Origin: CAYZAK01 sp964476445 | Lineage (GTDB): Bacteria; CG03; SLGR01; JAGXOG01 | Assembly: GCA_964476445.1 (NCBI GenBank) | Contig: CAYZAK010000002.1 | Span: 1 to 64,000 of the forward strand | Direction: 5' to 3' | DNA length: 64,000 nucleotides | In this document: piece after piece, positions 44,617 to 54,366 of the stretch | Layout of the letters: every line of letters starts with the position of its first letter | Position numbering within the stretch: position 1 is the stretch's first letter | Position numbers and translations under genes: made by a program | The notes under the pieces: model-generated | What the model was told of the DNA's origin: nothing | Databases searched by the model: none | The model's input: only the letters and a program-made list of their open reading frames with translations

Positions 44617-45255
44617 TCAAGCTAATATTTTTTCCAATCCACCGTAAAGAAACCACATACCAAAAAGTATCAGAAAAATACCGCATCCGTAAATAATCCG
44701 GTGATAAATTTTTTCTTCTACAATATCTTTAGATTTTCCGGTTGTGTAAGAAATAAAGGAGTACCAGGTAAAATCTGCCAGTATATGTCCGGAGAAAAAT
44801 AGACCGATCCCGGCAAGATTATATTCCAGGGCTTTTATTAAGTATCCCATACCTATGGTAATCCACCATATAGTCCAGTAGGGGTTGGCCAGACTGACAA
44901 CAATACCGCTTACTACCGGGTTAAAGGTGAGTAAACTCAGATCTTTTGATTTGGGTTTCAGAGTAAATTTTTTACCGGATCGAACCAGGGTAATCCCCAT
45001 GTATACAAGGATAGTTCCCCCGGCCAAAAATACAGTTGTTATTACAACCGGCCGGGACAAAAAATTTTTTAAGCCCAGCAGGATGAGTACAATTAAAAAA
45101 ATCTCCAGTAACATGTGTCCGAATACTACCAGAGGTCCGGCAGGAAAGCCCCTCTTCATGGAATGGGCTACGGTAACGGTTAAAAGCGGTCCGGGCATAA
45201 GGGCCCCGGAGAGAGCGACCACAAATGCTCCGGTAAAAATCAGAAAAAGTTCCAT
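44617..45255 (-). CDS. LysE/RhtB-family exporter
   Basis: 212 residues from the ATG at 45255; an upstream ATG at 45282 would add nine residues that lie over the -10 box. About six transmembrane helices. The N-terminus FVVALSGALMPGPLLTVTVAHS and the later NPYWTIWWITIG are typical of the LysE family, which exports amino acids and related metabolites. The gene converges with the Bax-inhibitor-like gene and diverges from the U32 gene. The arginine/lysine operon nearby makes a basic amino acid a reasonable but unproven substrate. Confidence 0.82.
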   Translation of the reverse strand: MELFLIFTGAFVVALSGALMPGPLLTVTVAHSMKRGFPAGPLVVFGHMLLEIFLIVLILLGLKNFLSRPVVITTVFLAGGTILVYMGITLVRSGKKFTLKPKSKDLSLLTFNPVVSGIVVSLANPYWTIWWITIGMGYLIKALEYNLAGIGLFFSGHILADFTWYSFISYTTGKSKDIVEEKIYHRIIYGCGIFLILFGMWFLYGGLEKILA

Positions 45256-45260
45256 GCAAT

Positions 45261-45289
45261 ATGATATATTATGAATTTTCACTTGTAAA
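45261..45289 (-). promoter_or_regulatory. Promoter of the LysE-type gene, leaderless
   Basis: Read on the minus strand: TTTACA (45289-45284), exactly 17 bp, TATCAT (45266-45261), then 5 nt to the ATG at 45255. No Shine-Dalgarno sequence fits between them, so a leaderless transcript is expected. The -35 box overlaps the opposing promoter of the U32 gene. Confidence 0.5.
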
Positions 45290-45310
45290 GTTAAGGGGAA
45301 AATATAAAAT
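45283..45310 (+). promoter_or_regulatory. Promoter of the U32-family gene
   Basis: TTGTAA (45283-45288), a 16-bp spacer and TAAAAT (45305-45310), 8 bp before the ATG at 45319. Its -35 box is on top of the -35 box of the opposing LysE promoter, so binding of RNA polymerase at the two should be mutually exclusive. Confidence 0.4.
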
Positions 45311-45318
45311 TAAAAAAG

Positions 45319-46581
45319 ATGGATAATAAAACAAACAAAAAGTTAAAGCAGCCCGAACTTTTGGCGCCGGCCGGAAATTTAAAAAAATTGAGGATTGCCT
45401 ATAAATACGGTGCGGATGCCGTTTATGTGGGGGGAAAAAAATTCGGACTTAGAGCCGCTGCTCAAAATTTTACCCGGACGGAAATTCAAAAAGGGCTAAA
45501 AACAGCCCGCAAAAAAGGAAAAAAATTATATATAACCCTGAATATAATTCCCCGGGATAAAGATTTTAAAGAAATTGAAGATTATGTTAAATTTTTAGAT
45601 CGGATTAAGGTTGACAGAATTATAGTTTCGGACCCCGGAATTTTAGAGACTGTCCGTAAATTTGCGCCGGATCTAACGGTACATTTGAGCACCCAGGCCA
45701 ACACCACAAATTCAAGAAGCGCCTTGTTCTGGTCCGAAAACGGGATAAAACGAATTATTCTTGCCAGAGAACTTAATTTAGCGCAAATTACAAAAATCCG
45801 GGAAAAGTTACCTGAAGATGTTGAACTGGAAACTTTTGTTCACGGAGCAATGTGTATGTCCTATTCAGGGCGCTGTCTTTTAAGTAGTTATCTTACCGGC
45901 CGGCAGGCCAACAGGGGAGAGTGCACCCAGCCGTGCCGGTGGAGTTATCAGTTGACCGAAAAGGAAAGACCGGGAGAGTATTTGCCGGTAATGGAAGGCG
46001 AGGATTACACCACAATTTTAAGTTCAAAAGACCTGTGCTTGGCCAAGCACGTACCAGAACTGATAGATGCCGGGATAGACAGTTTTAAGGTTGAGGGCCG
46101 GATGAAGAGCAGTTATTACGTGGCCCTGGTAACTTCGGTTTACAGAAAAATAATTGACGGTTATATGGAAAAGCCCGGCGGCTACACTGTCTCTAAAAAT
46201 TTATTAAAAGAGCTGGATAAAGTCAATCACCGGGAGTACACTCAAAGTTTCAACAATAATTCCCCGTCCCGGGAAGATCAAACCTATAGGTCCAAGGCCT
46301 ACATTAAAAAATATGAGTTTATGGGGGTGGTACAAGAATACTTAAAGGAAAAGGGTTTGGCCAGGGTGGAGACTAAAAATAAATTAGTGGAAGGGGATAA
46401 AATAGAATTTTTCCAGCCCGGTCTGAACGTATTTAGCCATAAAATTGACCGGATGTTTAACCGGGATATGGAGCCTGTACGTTCGGCGCCCCATGTCCGG
46501 CAGACCGTTTACATAAAAACGGCCCGGCCGGTTAAAAAACAGGATATAATAAGAAAAAAAGTTAACTTTAAAGACAAGTAA
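45319..46581 (+). CDS. U32-family protein, TrhP/YegQ-like
   Basis: 420 residues. N-terminal ELLAPAGNLKKLRIAYKYGADAVYVG, central TQANTTNS, and the Cys-rich segment CMSYSGRC ... GECTQPCRW that defines the collagenase-like U32 family. Proteins of this length and pattern (E. coli YegQ/TrhP, RlhA) take part in RNA hydroxylation with prephenate and an Fe-S cluster rather than proteolysis. A tRNA- or rRNA-modifying role is therefore most likely. Confidence 0.82.
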   Translation: MDNKTNKKLKQPELLAPAGNLKKLRIAYKYGADAVYVGGKKFGLRAAAQNFTRTEIQKGLKTARKKGKKLYITLNIIPRDKDFKEIEDYVKFLDRIKVDRIIVSDPGILETVRKFAPDLTVHLSTQANTTNSRSALFWSENGIKRIILARELNLAQITKIREKLPEDVELETFVHGAMCMSYSGRCLLSSYLTGRQANRGECTQPCRWSYQLTEKERPGEYLPVMEGEDYTTILSSKDLCLAKHVPELIDAGIDSFKVEGRMKSSYYVALVTSVYRKIIDGYMEKPGGYTVSKNLLKELDKVNHREYTQSFNNNSPSREDQTYRSKAYIKKYEFMGVVQEYLKEKGLARVETKNKLVEGDKIEFFQPGLNVFSHKIDRMFNRDMEPVRSAPHVRQTVYIKTARPVKKQDIIRKKVNFKDK

Positions 46582-46589
46582 TTTAAAAA

Positions 46590-49500
46590 TTAATTTTCTG
46601 TTTGGATAAAATTTTTCAGCTGAACTTCGGCGTCTAATTTCTGGGCGTTCCCGGTAAGCCGGTAGTCGCAGATCCGCTTAGCCTGAAGACAAAATGCTTC
46701 AATCCGGGCTTCCACTTCCTGGGATAGGACATTGCCGTCTGTCTCAATAGCCAGAAACGGCAACATGGAGAGTTCCTCCACCAGAGCATGAACCTTATGA
46801 TCGCTGTCTTCAATAATTTTCTTCTGGGATTTTATGGATTCGGAAAGAACTGCTTCCGAAAGCCGGTTGGGCATACATCCAAACGGACCGATAGCTATAA
46901 TTCCGTCCACATGATCGACAATATCTGTTATAGACGTTCCTATGGTTAAAATTGCTTCTCCGGTAAGTTCCGGGGAGAATATATCACGGGTGGCGTCTAC
47001 AACTTCTTTAATATTAATAGTGTGTCCGTTGAACAGACCGCTTCTGGAAGTGGTCTTTTTTATGGTATTTTCAAAGTATTTTTTAATGGAGAAAACCAGT
47101 TTGTGTTTTAACCGGCCCATAAAAGAAGAAATATTGAAATCTTCGTCGTCTTCAGTGAGATAATCCAGGTAGTAAAGCCATTCGTGCATGGGAACCACCC
47201 GGGTTATAATACCCCGGTCGGCCATATTTTCTACCAGGTACTGCCTGGAAAATTCATCCTGTCGGACATATATTTCTCCCACCAGCCCGATTTTTGGTGT
47301 GTCTTTAACTGATTGAGTTAAATCTATTTTGGAAAGCCGATTCATTTCTTCTTTTAAAATTTTTTTAACTTTAAACCAGGAGTGCTTAGAAAGAGCATTG
47401 TAAATACGGTCAGTGCTATTTTTATAAATTTTCAGTGCTTTTTCTTTATCTGCGGCTAACGTCCTTAAGGTGCTGTATATGTCGCTTAAAGAATCGCCTA
47501 TAAGCAGGGACTGCCAGGCTCTTAAAGTAAACCGTTCCCCCAGTCCTCCGTAGTTATTTTTATCAGATAAAGAGAGTATGGCCACATCTTCAAGTTCATT
47601 GTCCTCGATATAATTATTCATAAAGATGTTGTACTGTCCGAACCGGCATGGTCCCGAGGATCTGGGCATAAAATATATCAGAAATTGATCCGGGTCCTTT
47701 TGGTCTTTATAGTAATTTATAAGACTGCCCAGGGTTAACTGCAGGGGGAGGCACTCTTTCCCGGTGCAGTTGGCTTTACCGGATTTAAGTTCCGGCTGGG
47801 AGGGAGGCTTACAGGCCTCGGCTTTTATGCCGTAATAACGCAGAGCGGCAATCGATGCCCGGGTTATTTTTTGTCCCATGGAGGGGACGAGCACTTTTAC
47901 TTTATCATCGGTCAGGGAGTACTCGTTACCGGAGGATGATATAGCGGCAATACCGTTTTTATCCACTCTCATCCTGGCCTGCCGGTAATCTGACGAAGAA
48001 TTATCTTTAAAAGAGTTCTTATCCAGCTGCCGGTAGCTGGCCACTACATCCAAAAAAGCTTCTATCCGGGTATCTATGCCCGCGTCTGCGGTATGGCTGT
48101 CCAGCTCCAGAGTAAGGGTGGGTTTTCGACCGTTGATTCTTCTGAAATAACTAAGTAAAAAAGAATCAGGCCCGCAACTGAAATTTGTAATATAGGTTGC
48201 AAAAAGCTGAGGGTGATCACTTACATATTTGGCGCCCCGTATAATTTGTTGTCCCAGAGCCCAGTACATAGACGGATCGGGTTCTATTTCTTCAACTGGA
48301 AGCATGTCAAATGGAATAACCAGTTCACCACGGGATGCAAATTTATGGGGTATTCCCATATTGGCTACTGAAGTGAGGGCGTTGTAGGCCCGTCCGAAAA
48401 TAACAACGGCTTTGTCCCGGGGGTTTTCTTTTAGTTCTTTTAGGGCATTTTCACCTATATTTCGGCAAGCTTTTCTGAAATCCCGCTGATATTTTACCGC
48501 ATTGAAATAGGCCTCTTTTATTTCATCGGTCGTATGGTTGAGTTTACGGCCTATTTTTAAAAAAACGTCTTCGGCTGTATCATATCCTTTTTGAAAATTA
48601 AGTACCGGAGTTAATACATTATCTTTTTTTAATTCCGGCCAGATGGCCTGAAGATAGTAAGGTTCCCCCTGGGATAGCGGACACATGATGGACCTGCCCT
48701 GATATCCGGTCACCGGCAGACTTTTTACCTGGGGCAGAAAAATATAGTCGGTATCCCGCTTGTTAAGTAAATCGTGCATGTAGCCGTGACTTAATTCAAC
48801 CGGGTAGCAGAAAGAAGAAGCCTGTCTCTGTTTACCTTCAGCGGAAGGTTTTTCAGGAAGTACTATACTGTGCCCCAGTTCCCCGAAAAACTTGGAGAAA
48901 AGGGGAAGTAAAGTGTTAATTGCAAGAGAACGGTTAATACCTATTTTTTTGGATTCAGGCCCTGATACTTTAGGTTTATAAAAATAGTCATCAAATACTA
49001 GTTGCTCTCGTTTTCGGACCAGATCAAGTTCCCGGACATCAATTTCCTGCTCGTTTCCCCGGTTGTAGTACTTATCGCATATTCCTCCGAAAGGATACTT
49101 TTTGCCGTCTATTTCCAAGACATTTATTTCGCATTTCCGGTCGCATTTTTCAATCCCCCCCCTGCAGATAAACGGATCATGGTAGGTGACCTCTCGGGTA
49201 GAAAGGTCAGCCAGGTCGAAATCACTTTTTTGGGTTAACCCAAGTTTAATATTCTCTTTTACCACCAGGGCTACTCCGAAAGCGCCCATGAGGCCCGGTT
49301 CGGGGGGGACAATAATCTCTTTACCGGTAAGAGCGGCCATGGCCATGGGAACCGCTTTGTTGTAACAGACTCCGCCCTGCATAAAAACTTTGCCTCCAAC
49401 CGGTCGGCTTTCTTTTACCCGGTTGGTATAATTCCGGCATATAGAGTAGACCAATCCGGCGCATATATCGTCAATACCTATACCTTCCTGGATGGAGGTT

Positions 49501-50921
49501 TTGATATCGCTGCTTATAAATGCCGAGCACTGGTCGCTGAAATTAGGAGGAGACTGTCCTTTGATTGCATGACCGGAAATTTCTTCCATTTCTACGTTTA
49601 ATACTTCGTAGGCCGATTCTTCTAAAAACGAGCCCGTACCCGCGGCGCAGGCCTCGTTCATAGCGTAATCTGTGGGGACTCCGTTAACCAGGTAGGTGTA
49701 CTTGGCGTCCTGGCCCCCGATTTCAAATATTGTATTAACTTCTTGGTCAAAATGGACCGAAGCTTTAGCATGGGCGATTATCTCGTTAATTACGGAATCC
49801 GTTAATGCGTGAAGACCCACTATGTGTCTTCCCGAACCGGTGACTCCCAGACCTATTATATTTATATCTTTGCCTTTTACATCTTCGGCCAGACGAGAAT
49901 AGCATTCCCGGACCGCGGCCACCGGATCTCCCTCTGTGCGTAGATAGATAGATCCCAAGAGGGCGTTATCCTCTTTTCGTATGAGAACTGCTTTAGTTGT
50001 AGTAGATCCCACATCCACCCCTAAGATACAGGTATCCCCGGTTTTTATACTGTCCCGTTCGATAGAATAAAACTTTACTTTATCTTTATATTTTTCAAGA
50101 GGCTCCATAAAATCGAAAGAGCTGCTGTTTTGAACAAAAAGATTTGAGTCTTTGTAGTTGTCACCGTTTTTTAGACCCCAGAGGGCCGCTCCCAGGGCTT
50201 CAAAATATACCGCTTCCTTAGGAACCATAAGTTCTCTGACTCTTTTGCGGAGGTCTTTTAACATAACTTTATTTTTTGCCGTTCCCCCGACTAAACAGAC
50301 CCGTCGAGCGCCGCATTTACTTAGTTGTTCTCCGATTCTGTTGACCATCATTTTACTCAACCCGGCTACTATTCTGCCTTTATCTTCTCCTTTATTGAGA
50401 GCGTGAGTACAGTCGCTTTTACAGAATACCGAACATCGACCTGAAACTTCGTAGGGATCATCTAATTTGGCAATATCCCCGGTTTCTTCGAGTTTTACTC
50501 CCATGCGTTTTAGCTGCTGAAAATAGAACTCCCCGGTCCCCGATGCGCATTTGTTCCCGGTATAGACATTGGAAATATTACCCATTTTGTTTAGTTTATA
50601 AACCATGAAGGTTTCTCCGCCGGCGGAAATTATAGCTTCAATGGTGTCGTTTCCGTCCGCAACAAATTTATAGGCCAGCTCTGTGGCCTTGGGCTCGGAA
50701 ACGGTGGGCAGTTCAACCAAATTTTTAAACTTTCGCCCGGTAACCCCGTAACGGTCACAACCGGAAAATTCTTTTTTGTTAAGTATCCGGGTTAAAGTTT
50801 CCTTAACTATACCTTCATGGGGACGGGTAACAACGTGTTCGACAGTAGGTTGTCCCTTCCCGGTTTTAAGTTTAACTACCTTGATGGTGGAAGTCCCCAT
50901 ACATATACCTACCGAATACAT
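46590..50921 (-). CDS. Giant BadF/HgdC-type acyl-CoA dehydratase activase-like protein
   Basis: 1443 residues. Two ASKHA ATPase modules: about 1-260 (VGICMGTSTIKVV, ASGTGEFY) and about 295-560 (GVDVGSTTTKAVLI, IFEIGGQDAKYT, CAAGTGSFLEE, DQCSAF). The last two Cys correspond to the bridging 4Fe-4S ligands of HgdC. The C-terminal two thirds (about 620-1430) carries DUF2229/COG3580-3581-type regions with many Cys (IMCPLSQGEP, NFSCGPDS, NCTGKECLPLQ, GPCRFGQ). Known relatives couple ATP hydrolysis to low-potential electron transfer. No dehydratase genes lie nearby, so the partner is unknown. GGGGAGG precedes the ATG. The 51067-50922 gap upstream is AT-rich with nothing else recognisable. Confidence 0.85.
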   Translation of the reverse strand: MYSVGICMGTSTIKVVKLKTGKGQPTVEHVVTRPHEGIVKETLTRILNKKEFSGCDRYGVTGRKFKNLVELPTVSEPKATELAYKFVADGNDTIEAIISAGGETFMVYKLNKMGNISNVYTGNKCASGTGEFYFQQLKRMGVKLEETGDIAKLDDPYEVSGRCSVFCKSDCTHALNKGEDKGRIVAGLSKMMVNRIGEQLSKCGARRVCLVGGTAKNKVMLKDLRKRVRELMVPKEAVYFEALGAALWGLKNGDNYKDSNLFVQNSSSFDFMEPLEKYKDKVKFYSIERDSIKTGDTCILGVDVGSTTTKAVLIRKEDNALLGSIYLRTEGDPVAAVRECYSRLAEDVKGKDINIIGLGVTGSGRHIVGLHALTDSVINEIIAHAKASVHFDQEVNTIFEIGGQDAKYTYLVNGVPTDYAMNEACAAGTGSFLEESAYEVLNVEMEEISGHAIKGQSPPNFSDQCSAFISSDIKTSIQEGIGIDDICAGLVYSICRNYTNRVKESRPVGGKVFMQGGVCYNKAVPMAMAALTGKEIIVPPEPGLMGAFGVALVVKENIKLGLTQKSDFDLADLSTREVTYHDPFICRGGIEKCDRKCEINVLEIDGKKYPFGGICDKYYNRGNEQEIDVRELDLVRKREQLVFDDYFYKPKVSGPESKKIGINRSLAINTLLPLFSKFFGELGHSIVLPEKPSAEGKQRQASSFCYPVELSHGYMHDLLNKRDTDYIFLPQVKSLPVTGYQGRSIMCPLSQGEPYYLQAIWPELKKDNVLTPVLNFQKGYDTAEDVFLKIGRKLNHTTDEIKEAYFNAVKYQRDFRKACRNIGENALKELKENPRDKAVVIFGRAYNALTSVANMGIPHKFASRGELVIPFDMLPVEEIEPDPSMYWALGQQIIRGAKYVSDHPQLFATYITNFSCGPDSFLLSYFRRINGRKPTLTLELDSHTADAGIDTRIEAFLDVVASYRQLDKNSFKDNSSSDYRQARMRVDKNGIAAISSSGNEYSLTDDKVKVLVPSMGQKITRASIAALRYYGIKAEACKPPSQPELKSGKANCTGKECLPLQLTLGSLINYYKDQKDPDQFLIYFMPRSSGPCRFGQYNIFMNNYIEDNELEDVAILSLSDKNNYGGLGERFTLRAWQSLLIGDSLSDIYSTLRTLAADKEKALKIYKNSTDRIYNALSKHSWFKVKKILKEEMNRLSKIDLTQSVKDTPKIGLVGEIYVRQDEFSRQYLVENMADRGIITRVVPMHEWLYYLDYLTEDDEDFNISSFMGRLKHKLVFSIKKYFENTIKKTTSRSGLFNGHTINIKEVVDATRDIFSPELTGEAILTIGTSITDIVDHVDGIIAIGPFGCMPNRLSEAVLSESIKSQKKIIEDSDHKVHALVEELSMLPFLAIETDGNVLSQEVEARIEAFCLQAKRICDYRLTGNAQKLDAEVQLKNFIQTEN

Positions 50922-51067
50922 GATAAGACCTCCCCGATATAATTAAATAGTAAAATGTTCATTTTTTTATTCCTGTTTACAATTAGTATATAAACTGTGC
51001 AAAACTTTTCTCAAAATTAAATTTACCAATTAAGAATTAAAAAATCAAGTTATTTTATAAAATAGGA

Positions 51068-52939
51068 TTATATTTTTTTATTAGCAGTAATTTCTTTGTG
51101 GGGTATGTTTAGTATTATTTCTGTACCGTTGCCGACGGTGGTATTGATATACAAGTTCCCGCCGTGTCTTTCGGTAATATTTTTAGCCGATGACATGCCC
51201 AGCCCGGTTCCACCTTCTTTAGTGCTGTAAAAAGCGTCAAATATGTTTTCCAGATCTTCTTTTGGAATACCGCAACCGTTATCCTTAACTTTTATCTGGA
51301 GCATACCGTCTTCCATCCGTTTTGAGCTTACCGTGACCCTTCCCTTTTCCTGTGTCCGGCAAGCCTGCACAGCGTTGTTTATTAAATTTACCAGGGCCTG
51401 CCGAACTTCTCCCCGGTCTATATTATGGTTATCCAGGTCTTCTTGCAGTTCGGTTTCTATCGTAACGTGATCGGGATGTTCTATTATGGATAGTACTTCT
51501 AAAATCAATTTATTTACATCAACGGAGGAAAGAGCCGGGGGCCTTTGCCTTGAATACCCGAGAAGATTTTCAATTATTTTTGATATATGTTCTATTTCCC
51601 GTTCAATTATTTCTACAATATTGATATATTTTTCTTTGTCCTTAAGAATAGATTTTATGTAGTAAGCCGAATTTTTAATTGCCGAAAGAGGATTCCTTAT
51701 ATCGTGTCCGATAACATTGGCCATTTCTCCTATAGCGGCCAGTCTCTCCTTTTCCATAAGTTCTTCCCGTACTTCTTTTAAGTTTTTGACCATCTGTTTT
51801 AGTTTTTTACGCATGGATTCTCCGGACCGAGCCAGTATGCCTATTTCGTCCTGGCGCTGCTGGTATTTAGCAGGAATCTTCCGATCAAAATTACCGTCAC
51901 CCATTTCTGCCATCTGGTTTACTACAGAAAAAACAGGTTTAGTTAGGGTTTTAGATATTATAATTGAAAGTCCGGCAAAAATTAAGGATATTATGCCGAA
52001 TATCCATAAACTGTGTCTGGCAGTCTGGTTGGCGCTTTTTGCCAGTTCATTGTGTTCAATCAATCCTATAAAGTACCAGCCGGTAAAGTCAGATTTTTTT
52101 AAAAAAGCAGTGTAGTCAATGCCGTCGATATTAACATTTATAATTTTTTGACCGGCTTTAAGAGAAGAGTCCAGTTTGGAATTATAATTTTTAAGCTGGG
52201 TAAAATTATAATTTTGTTCTCTTGAGTGAGCGACTATAGTTCCGTCCTCTTCAGTGATAATAATAAAACCTGTTTCTCCGGGCTCGGCCTCCTTTATCAT
52301 TCCGGAAAGAAAATCCAGGGACCGGCATATACCCTGGACTCCGATGATATTTCCGTCATCATTGTGTATTGTCTTTACCGTACTGACTATAACTATGTCG
52401 TCAACTTCAAAGGCGTACGGTTCTGTACGGACTGTGGTTTTCGGATTTTTCAGGGCTTTTTTATACCAGGGTCTTACCCGGGGATCGTATTTTTCATTGG
52501 TAATTCCTTCGGGCCACTGTACATACCCACCGGTGGATTCCAATCCCATATAAACGTACCGCGAATCGGGATGGGTCTGGGCAAAATGTTTATATATGGA
52601 GTATATTTCCAGTTCTTTGCCCGAGGACTGAGATGGGGACATCCACAGAACTCCGTCTTTGGATTCTTTGTCTATATATGTAGTGATGGTGTCATCAGCT
52701 GTTTTTACGGTGGGCAGACTGGATAGATAATCTACGTCATTTTCAACTTCTTTAAGATGAGCTGTTACATTACCTTCGATATATTCCATCTGGCTCAGTG
52801 TAAACCGTTCAAAATCCTGATAGGATCTTTTAGTAATATTTTCAATATTAATGAGAGTGAAAATTAAAAGTGGAATAACTATGGCCAGGGAAAACCCCAG
52901 GAGGAGTTTATACCGATATGATGATAATAAATTTTTCAT
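51068..52939 (-). CDS. Cache-domain sensor histidine kinase (orphan)
   Basis: 623 residues: transmembrane helix (about 12-31), extracytoplasmic double-Cache domain (about 35-295, RPWYKKALKNPKTT, YAFEVDDIVIVSTVKTI, GVQGICRSLDFLS), second helix (about 308-330), HAMP (about 330-385), HisKA with the phosphoacceptor in IGHDIRNPLSAIKNS, and HATPase with NLINNAVQA, DNGCGIPKED and GGTGLGMSSAK. It autophosphorylates on sensing a small ligand. No response regulator is adjacent. Upstream on its strand is a TATAAT (52964-52959) with only a poor -35 match. Confidence 0.92.
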   Translation of the reverse strand: MKNLLSSYRYKLLLGFSLAIVIPLLIFTLINIENITKRSYQDFERFTLSQMEYIEGNVTAHLKEVENDVDYLSSLPTVKTADDTITTYIDKESKDGVLWMSPSQSSGKELEIYSIYKHFAQTHPDSRYVYMGLESTGGYVQWPEGITNEKYDPRVRPWYKKALKNPKTTVRTEPYAFEVDDIVIVSTVKTIHNDDGNIIGVQGICRSLDFLSGMIKEAEPGETGFIIITEEDGTIVAHSREQNYNFTQLKNYNSKLDSSLKAGQKIINVNIDGIDYTAFLKKSDFTGWYFIGLIEHNELAKSANQTARHSLWIFGIISLIFAGLSIIISKTLTKPVFSVVNQMAEMGDGNFDRKIPAKYQQRQDEIGILARSGESMRKKLKQMVKNLKEVREELMEKERLAAIGEMANVIGHDIRNPLSAIKNSAYYIKSILKDKEKYINIVEIIEREIEHISKIIENLLGYSRQRPPALSSVDVNKLILEVLSIIEHPDHVTIETELQEDLDNHNIDRGEVRQALVNLINNAVQACRTQEKGRVTVSSKRMEDGMLQIKVKDNGCGIPKEDLENIFDAFYSTKEGGTGLGMSSAKNITERHGGNLYINTTVGNGTEIILNIPHKEITANKKI

Positions 52940-53019
52940 TTTTTGGTGTTTTTCCTAAATTATAACTTTAAAAAATATTGTACAATTTTATTCTCTTATT
53001 TTCAAATTACCGAATTTAA

Positions 53020-54336
53020 TTATTGAAAAATATTTTTTAATAGCTTTCCGTCAGATTCTAAATAGTTATGATAATCAAGGTTATAAAAAGCCAGTATATT
53101 AGGGGCAATATCAACTGTTTGAGAAGAACCTATATAGATGTTCTCTGTTATACCCGGTCCCGAAAATATAAGAGGTACCACCATATCCACCCCGGCGGTT
53201 GAACCGTACTGTCCCCGGGCCGGAAATTCCAGCGTGTGCGTAGGTTTTATATCTATAAAAAAGTCACCGCTTCTACCGGGAAAATAATAGTTTAAATCCG
53301 AGAGAGATCCGTTTAAACCTTCAATATCATGTTCAGAATAAATATTTCTAATCCACTCAGTCTTTCTTAATATCCGGAATGCTTTACCGGCCTGAGAGTT
53401 GTCGTAAAGGTATAAAGAAAAGGCCCGTCCTCCTCTATTTAATACCTCATGCCGGATTCCCGCATTGTTAAGTTCTAAAACAGGGGACCGGGAGTTATCC
53501 TTAAACAATACATTCTGTGGGTTTCTCACCTGGGTGAATCCGTGGCCTGATGTTACAATAAGTACGCTATCCTTATAAATATTCTGTTTTTCAAGAAAGG
53601 ATATAAATTCTCCGATTCTTTTATCGGCCTGGCTAAGAGCGGTATCGTAGTATTTTGTTCTAGGGCCGTGGGTTTGGGCGATATAACCAAGAGAGCCCAG
53701 ATTGGCGATAAAAAAATTCACCCCGTCCTCTTTAACCGCATTTGTTATCTTTTCAAGTATGAATTCATCCAGGAGAAGTTTTCTTTTGACCGCTTCCTCT
53801 TGAGAACCTTCTATAGTTTCCTCATATCTGTAATCCCAGATATAGGATGGGATATTGTGTTCTCCTCCAAAGGTTATTGAAGCGCCCCGTCCCCCCATTG
53901 TTTCATGTCCTCGGGCGGCAAAATAGGCTGATTTCACATTTTTCTGTTCTAAAACTTCAAAAAGAGTGGGTACCAGAACGTTTTCCTGGGCGATTTCGGG
54001 TGTTGGCCTGGCGGTGTGAATCAGATTCATATTATCATCGTAGTAAGAAGCTCCCACTATACCGTGTTTATCGGAGTGGGCGCCGGTGGGAATAGTTACG
54101 GCGTTTACTCTTGCCTGGGAGGGTACGCTTACCCGGTTATTGTAGGATACGGCTCCTTTTTTTGTCAGGTAGTCCATATTGGGAGTGGATACCATCTGAA
54201 ACCTGTCAGTTCTCATCCCGTTCACAACAATTACAAAAACATTTAAATCCGGAGAGGCGTCCCCGCATCCGATAAGGAGAATTAGATAAAAAAGCAACCA
54301 TAATTTGCCGGTAAAAATAAATAGCTTATGTAACAT
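53020..54336 (-). CDS. Alkaline-phosphatase-superfamily lipoprotein, probably catalytically dead
   Basis: 438 residues with a lipobox (LLIGCGDA, Cys at about 24). The fold is that of type-I phosphodiesterases/nucleotide pyrophosphatases: FVIVVNGMRTDRF, STPNMDYLTKKGA, IPTGAHSDKHGIVG, TSGHGFTQ and the late GQYGSTAGVDM. Almost every catalytic position is changed: metal Asp in VDG is Asn, the nucleophile Thr in PTxT is Ala (PSQA), the DxxGHxxGP ligands read G and Q, SDHG reads SGHG, and GxHG reads GQYG. It probably binds rather than cleaves. It lies 30 bp after glmS on the same strand. Confidence 0.75.
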   Translation of the reverse strand: MLHKLFIFTGKLWLLFYLILLIGCGDASPDLNVFVIVVNGMRTDRFQMVSTPNMDYLTKKGAVSYNNRVSVPSQARVNAVTIPTGAHSDKHGIVGASYYDDNMNLIHTARPTPEIAQENVLVPTLFEVLEQKNVKSAYFAARGHETMGGRGASITFGGEHNIPSYIWDYRYEETIEGSQEEAVKRKLLLDEFILEKITNAVKEDGVNFFIANLGSLGYIAQTHGPRTKYYDTALSQADKRIGEFISFLEKQNIYKDSVLIVTSGHGFTQVRNPQNVLFKDNSRSPVLELNNAGIRHEVLNRGGRAFSLYLYDNSQAGKAFRILRKTEWIRNIYSEHDIEGLNGSLSDLNYYFPGRSGDFFIDIKPTHTLEFPARGQYGSTAGVDMVVPLIFSGPGITENIYIGSSQTVDIAPNILAFYNLDYHNYLESDGKLLKNIFQ

Positions 54337-54366
54337 CTATATTAAAAAAACAGAATATATTGCCAG

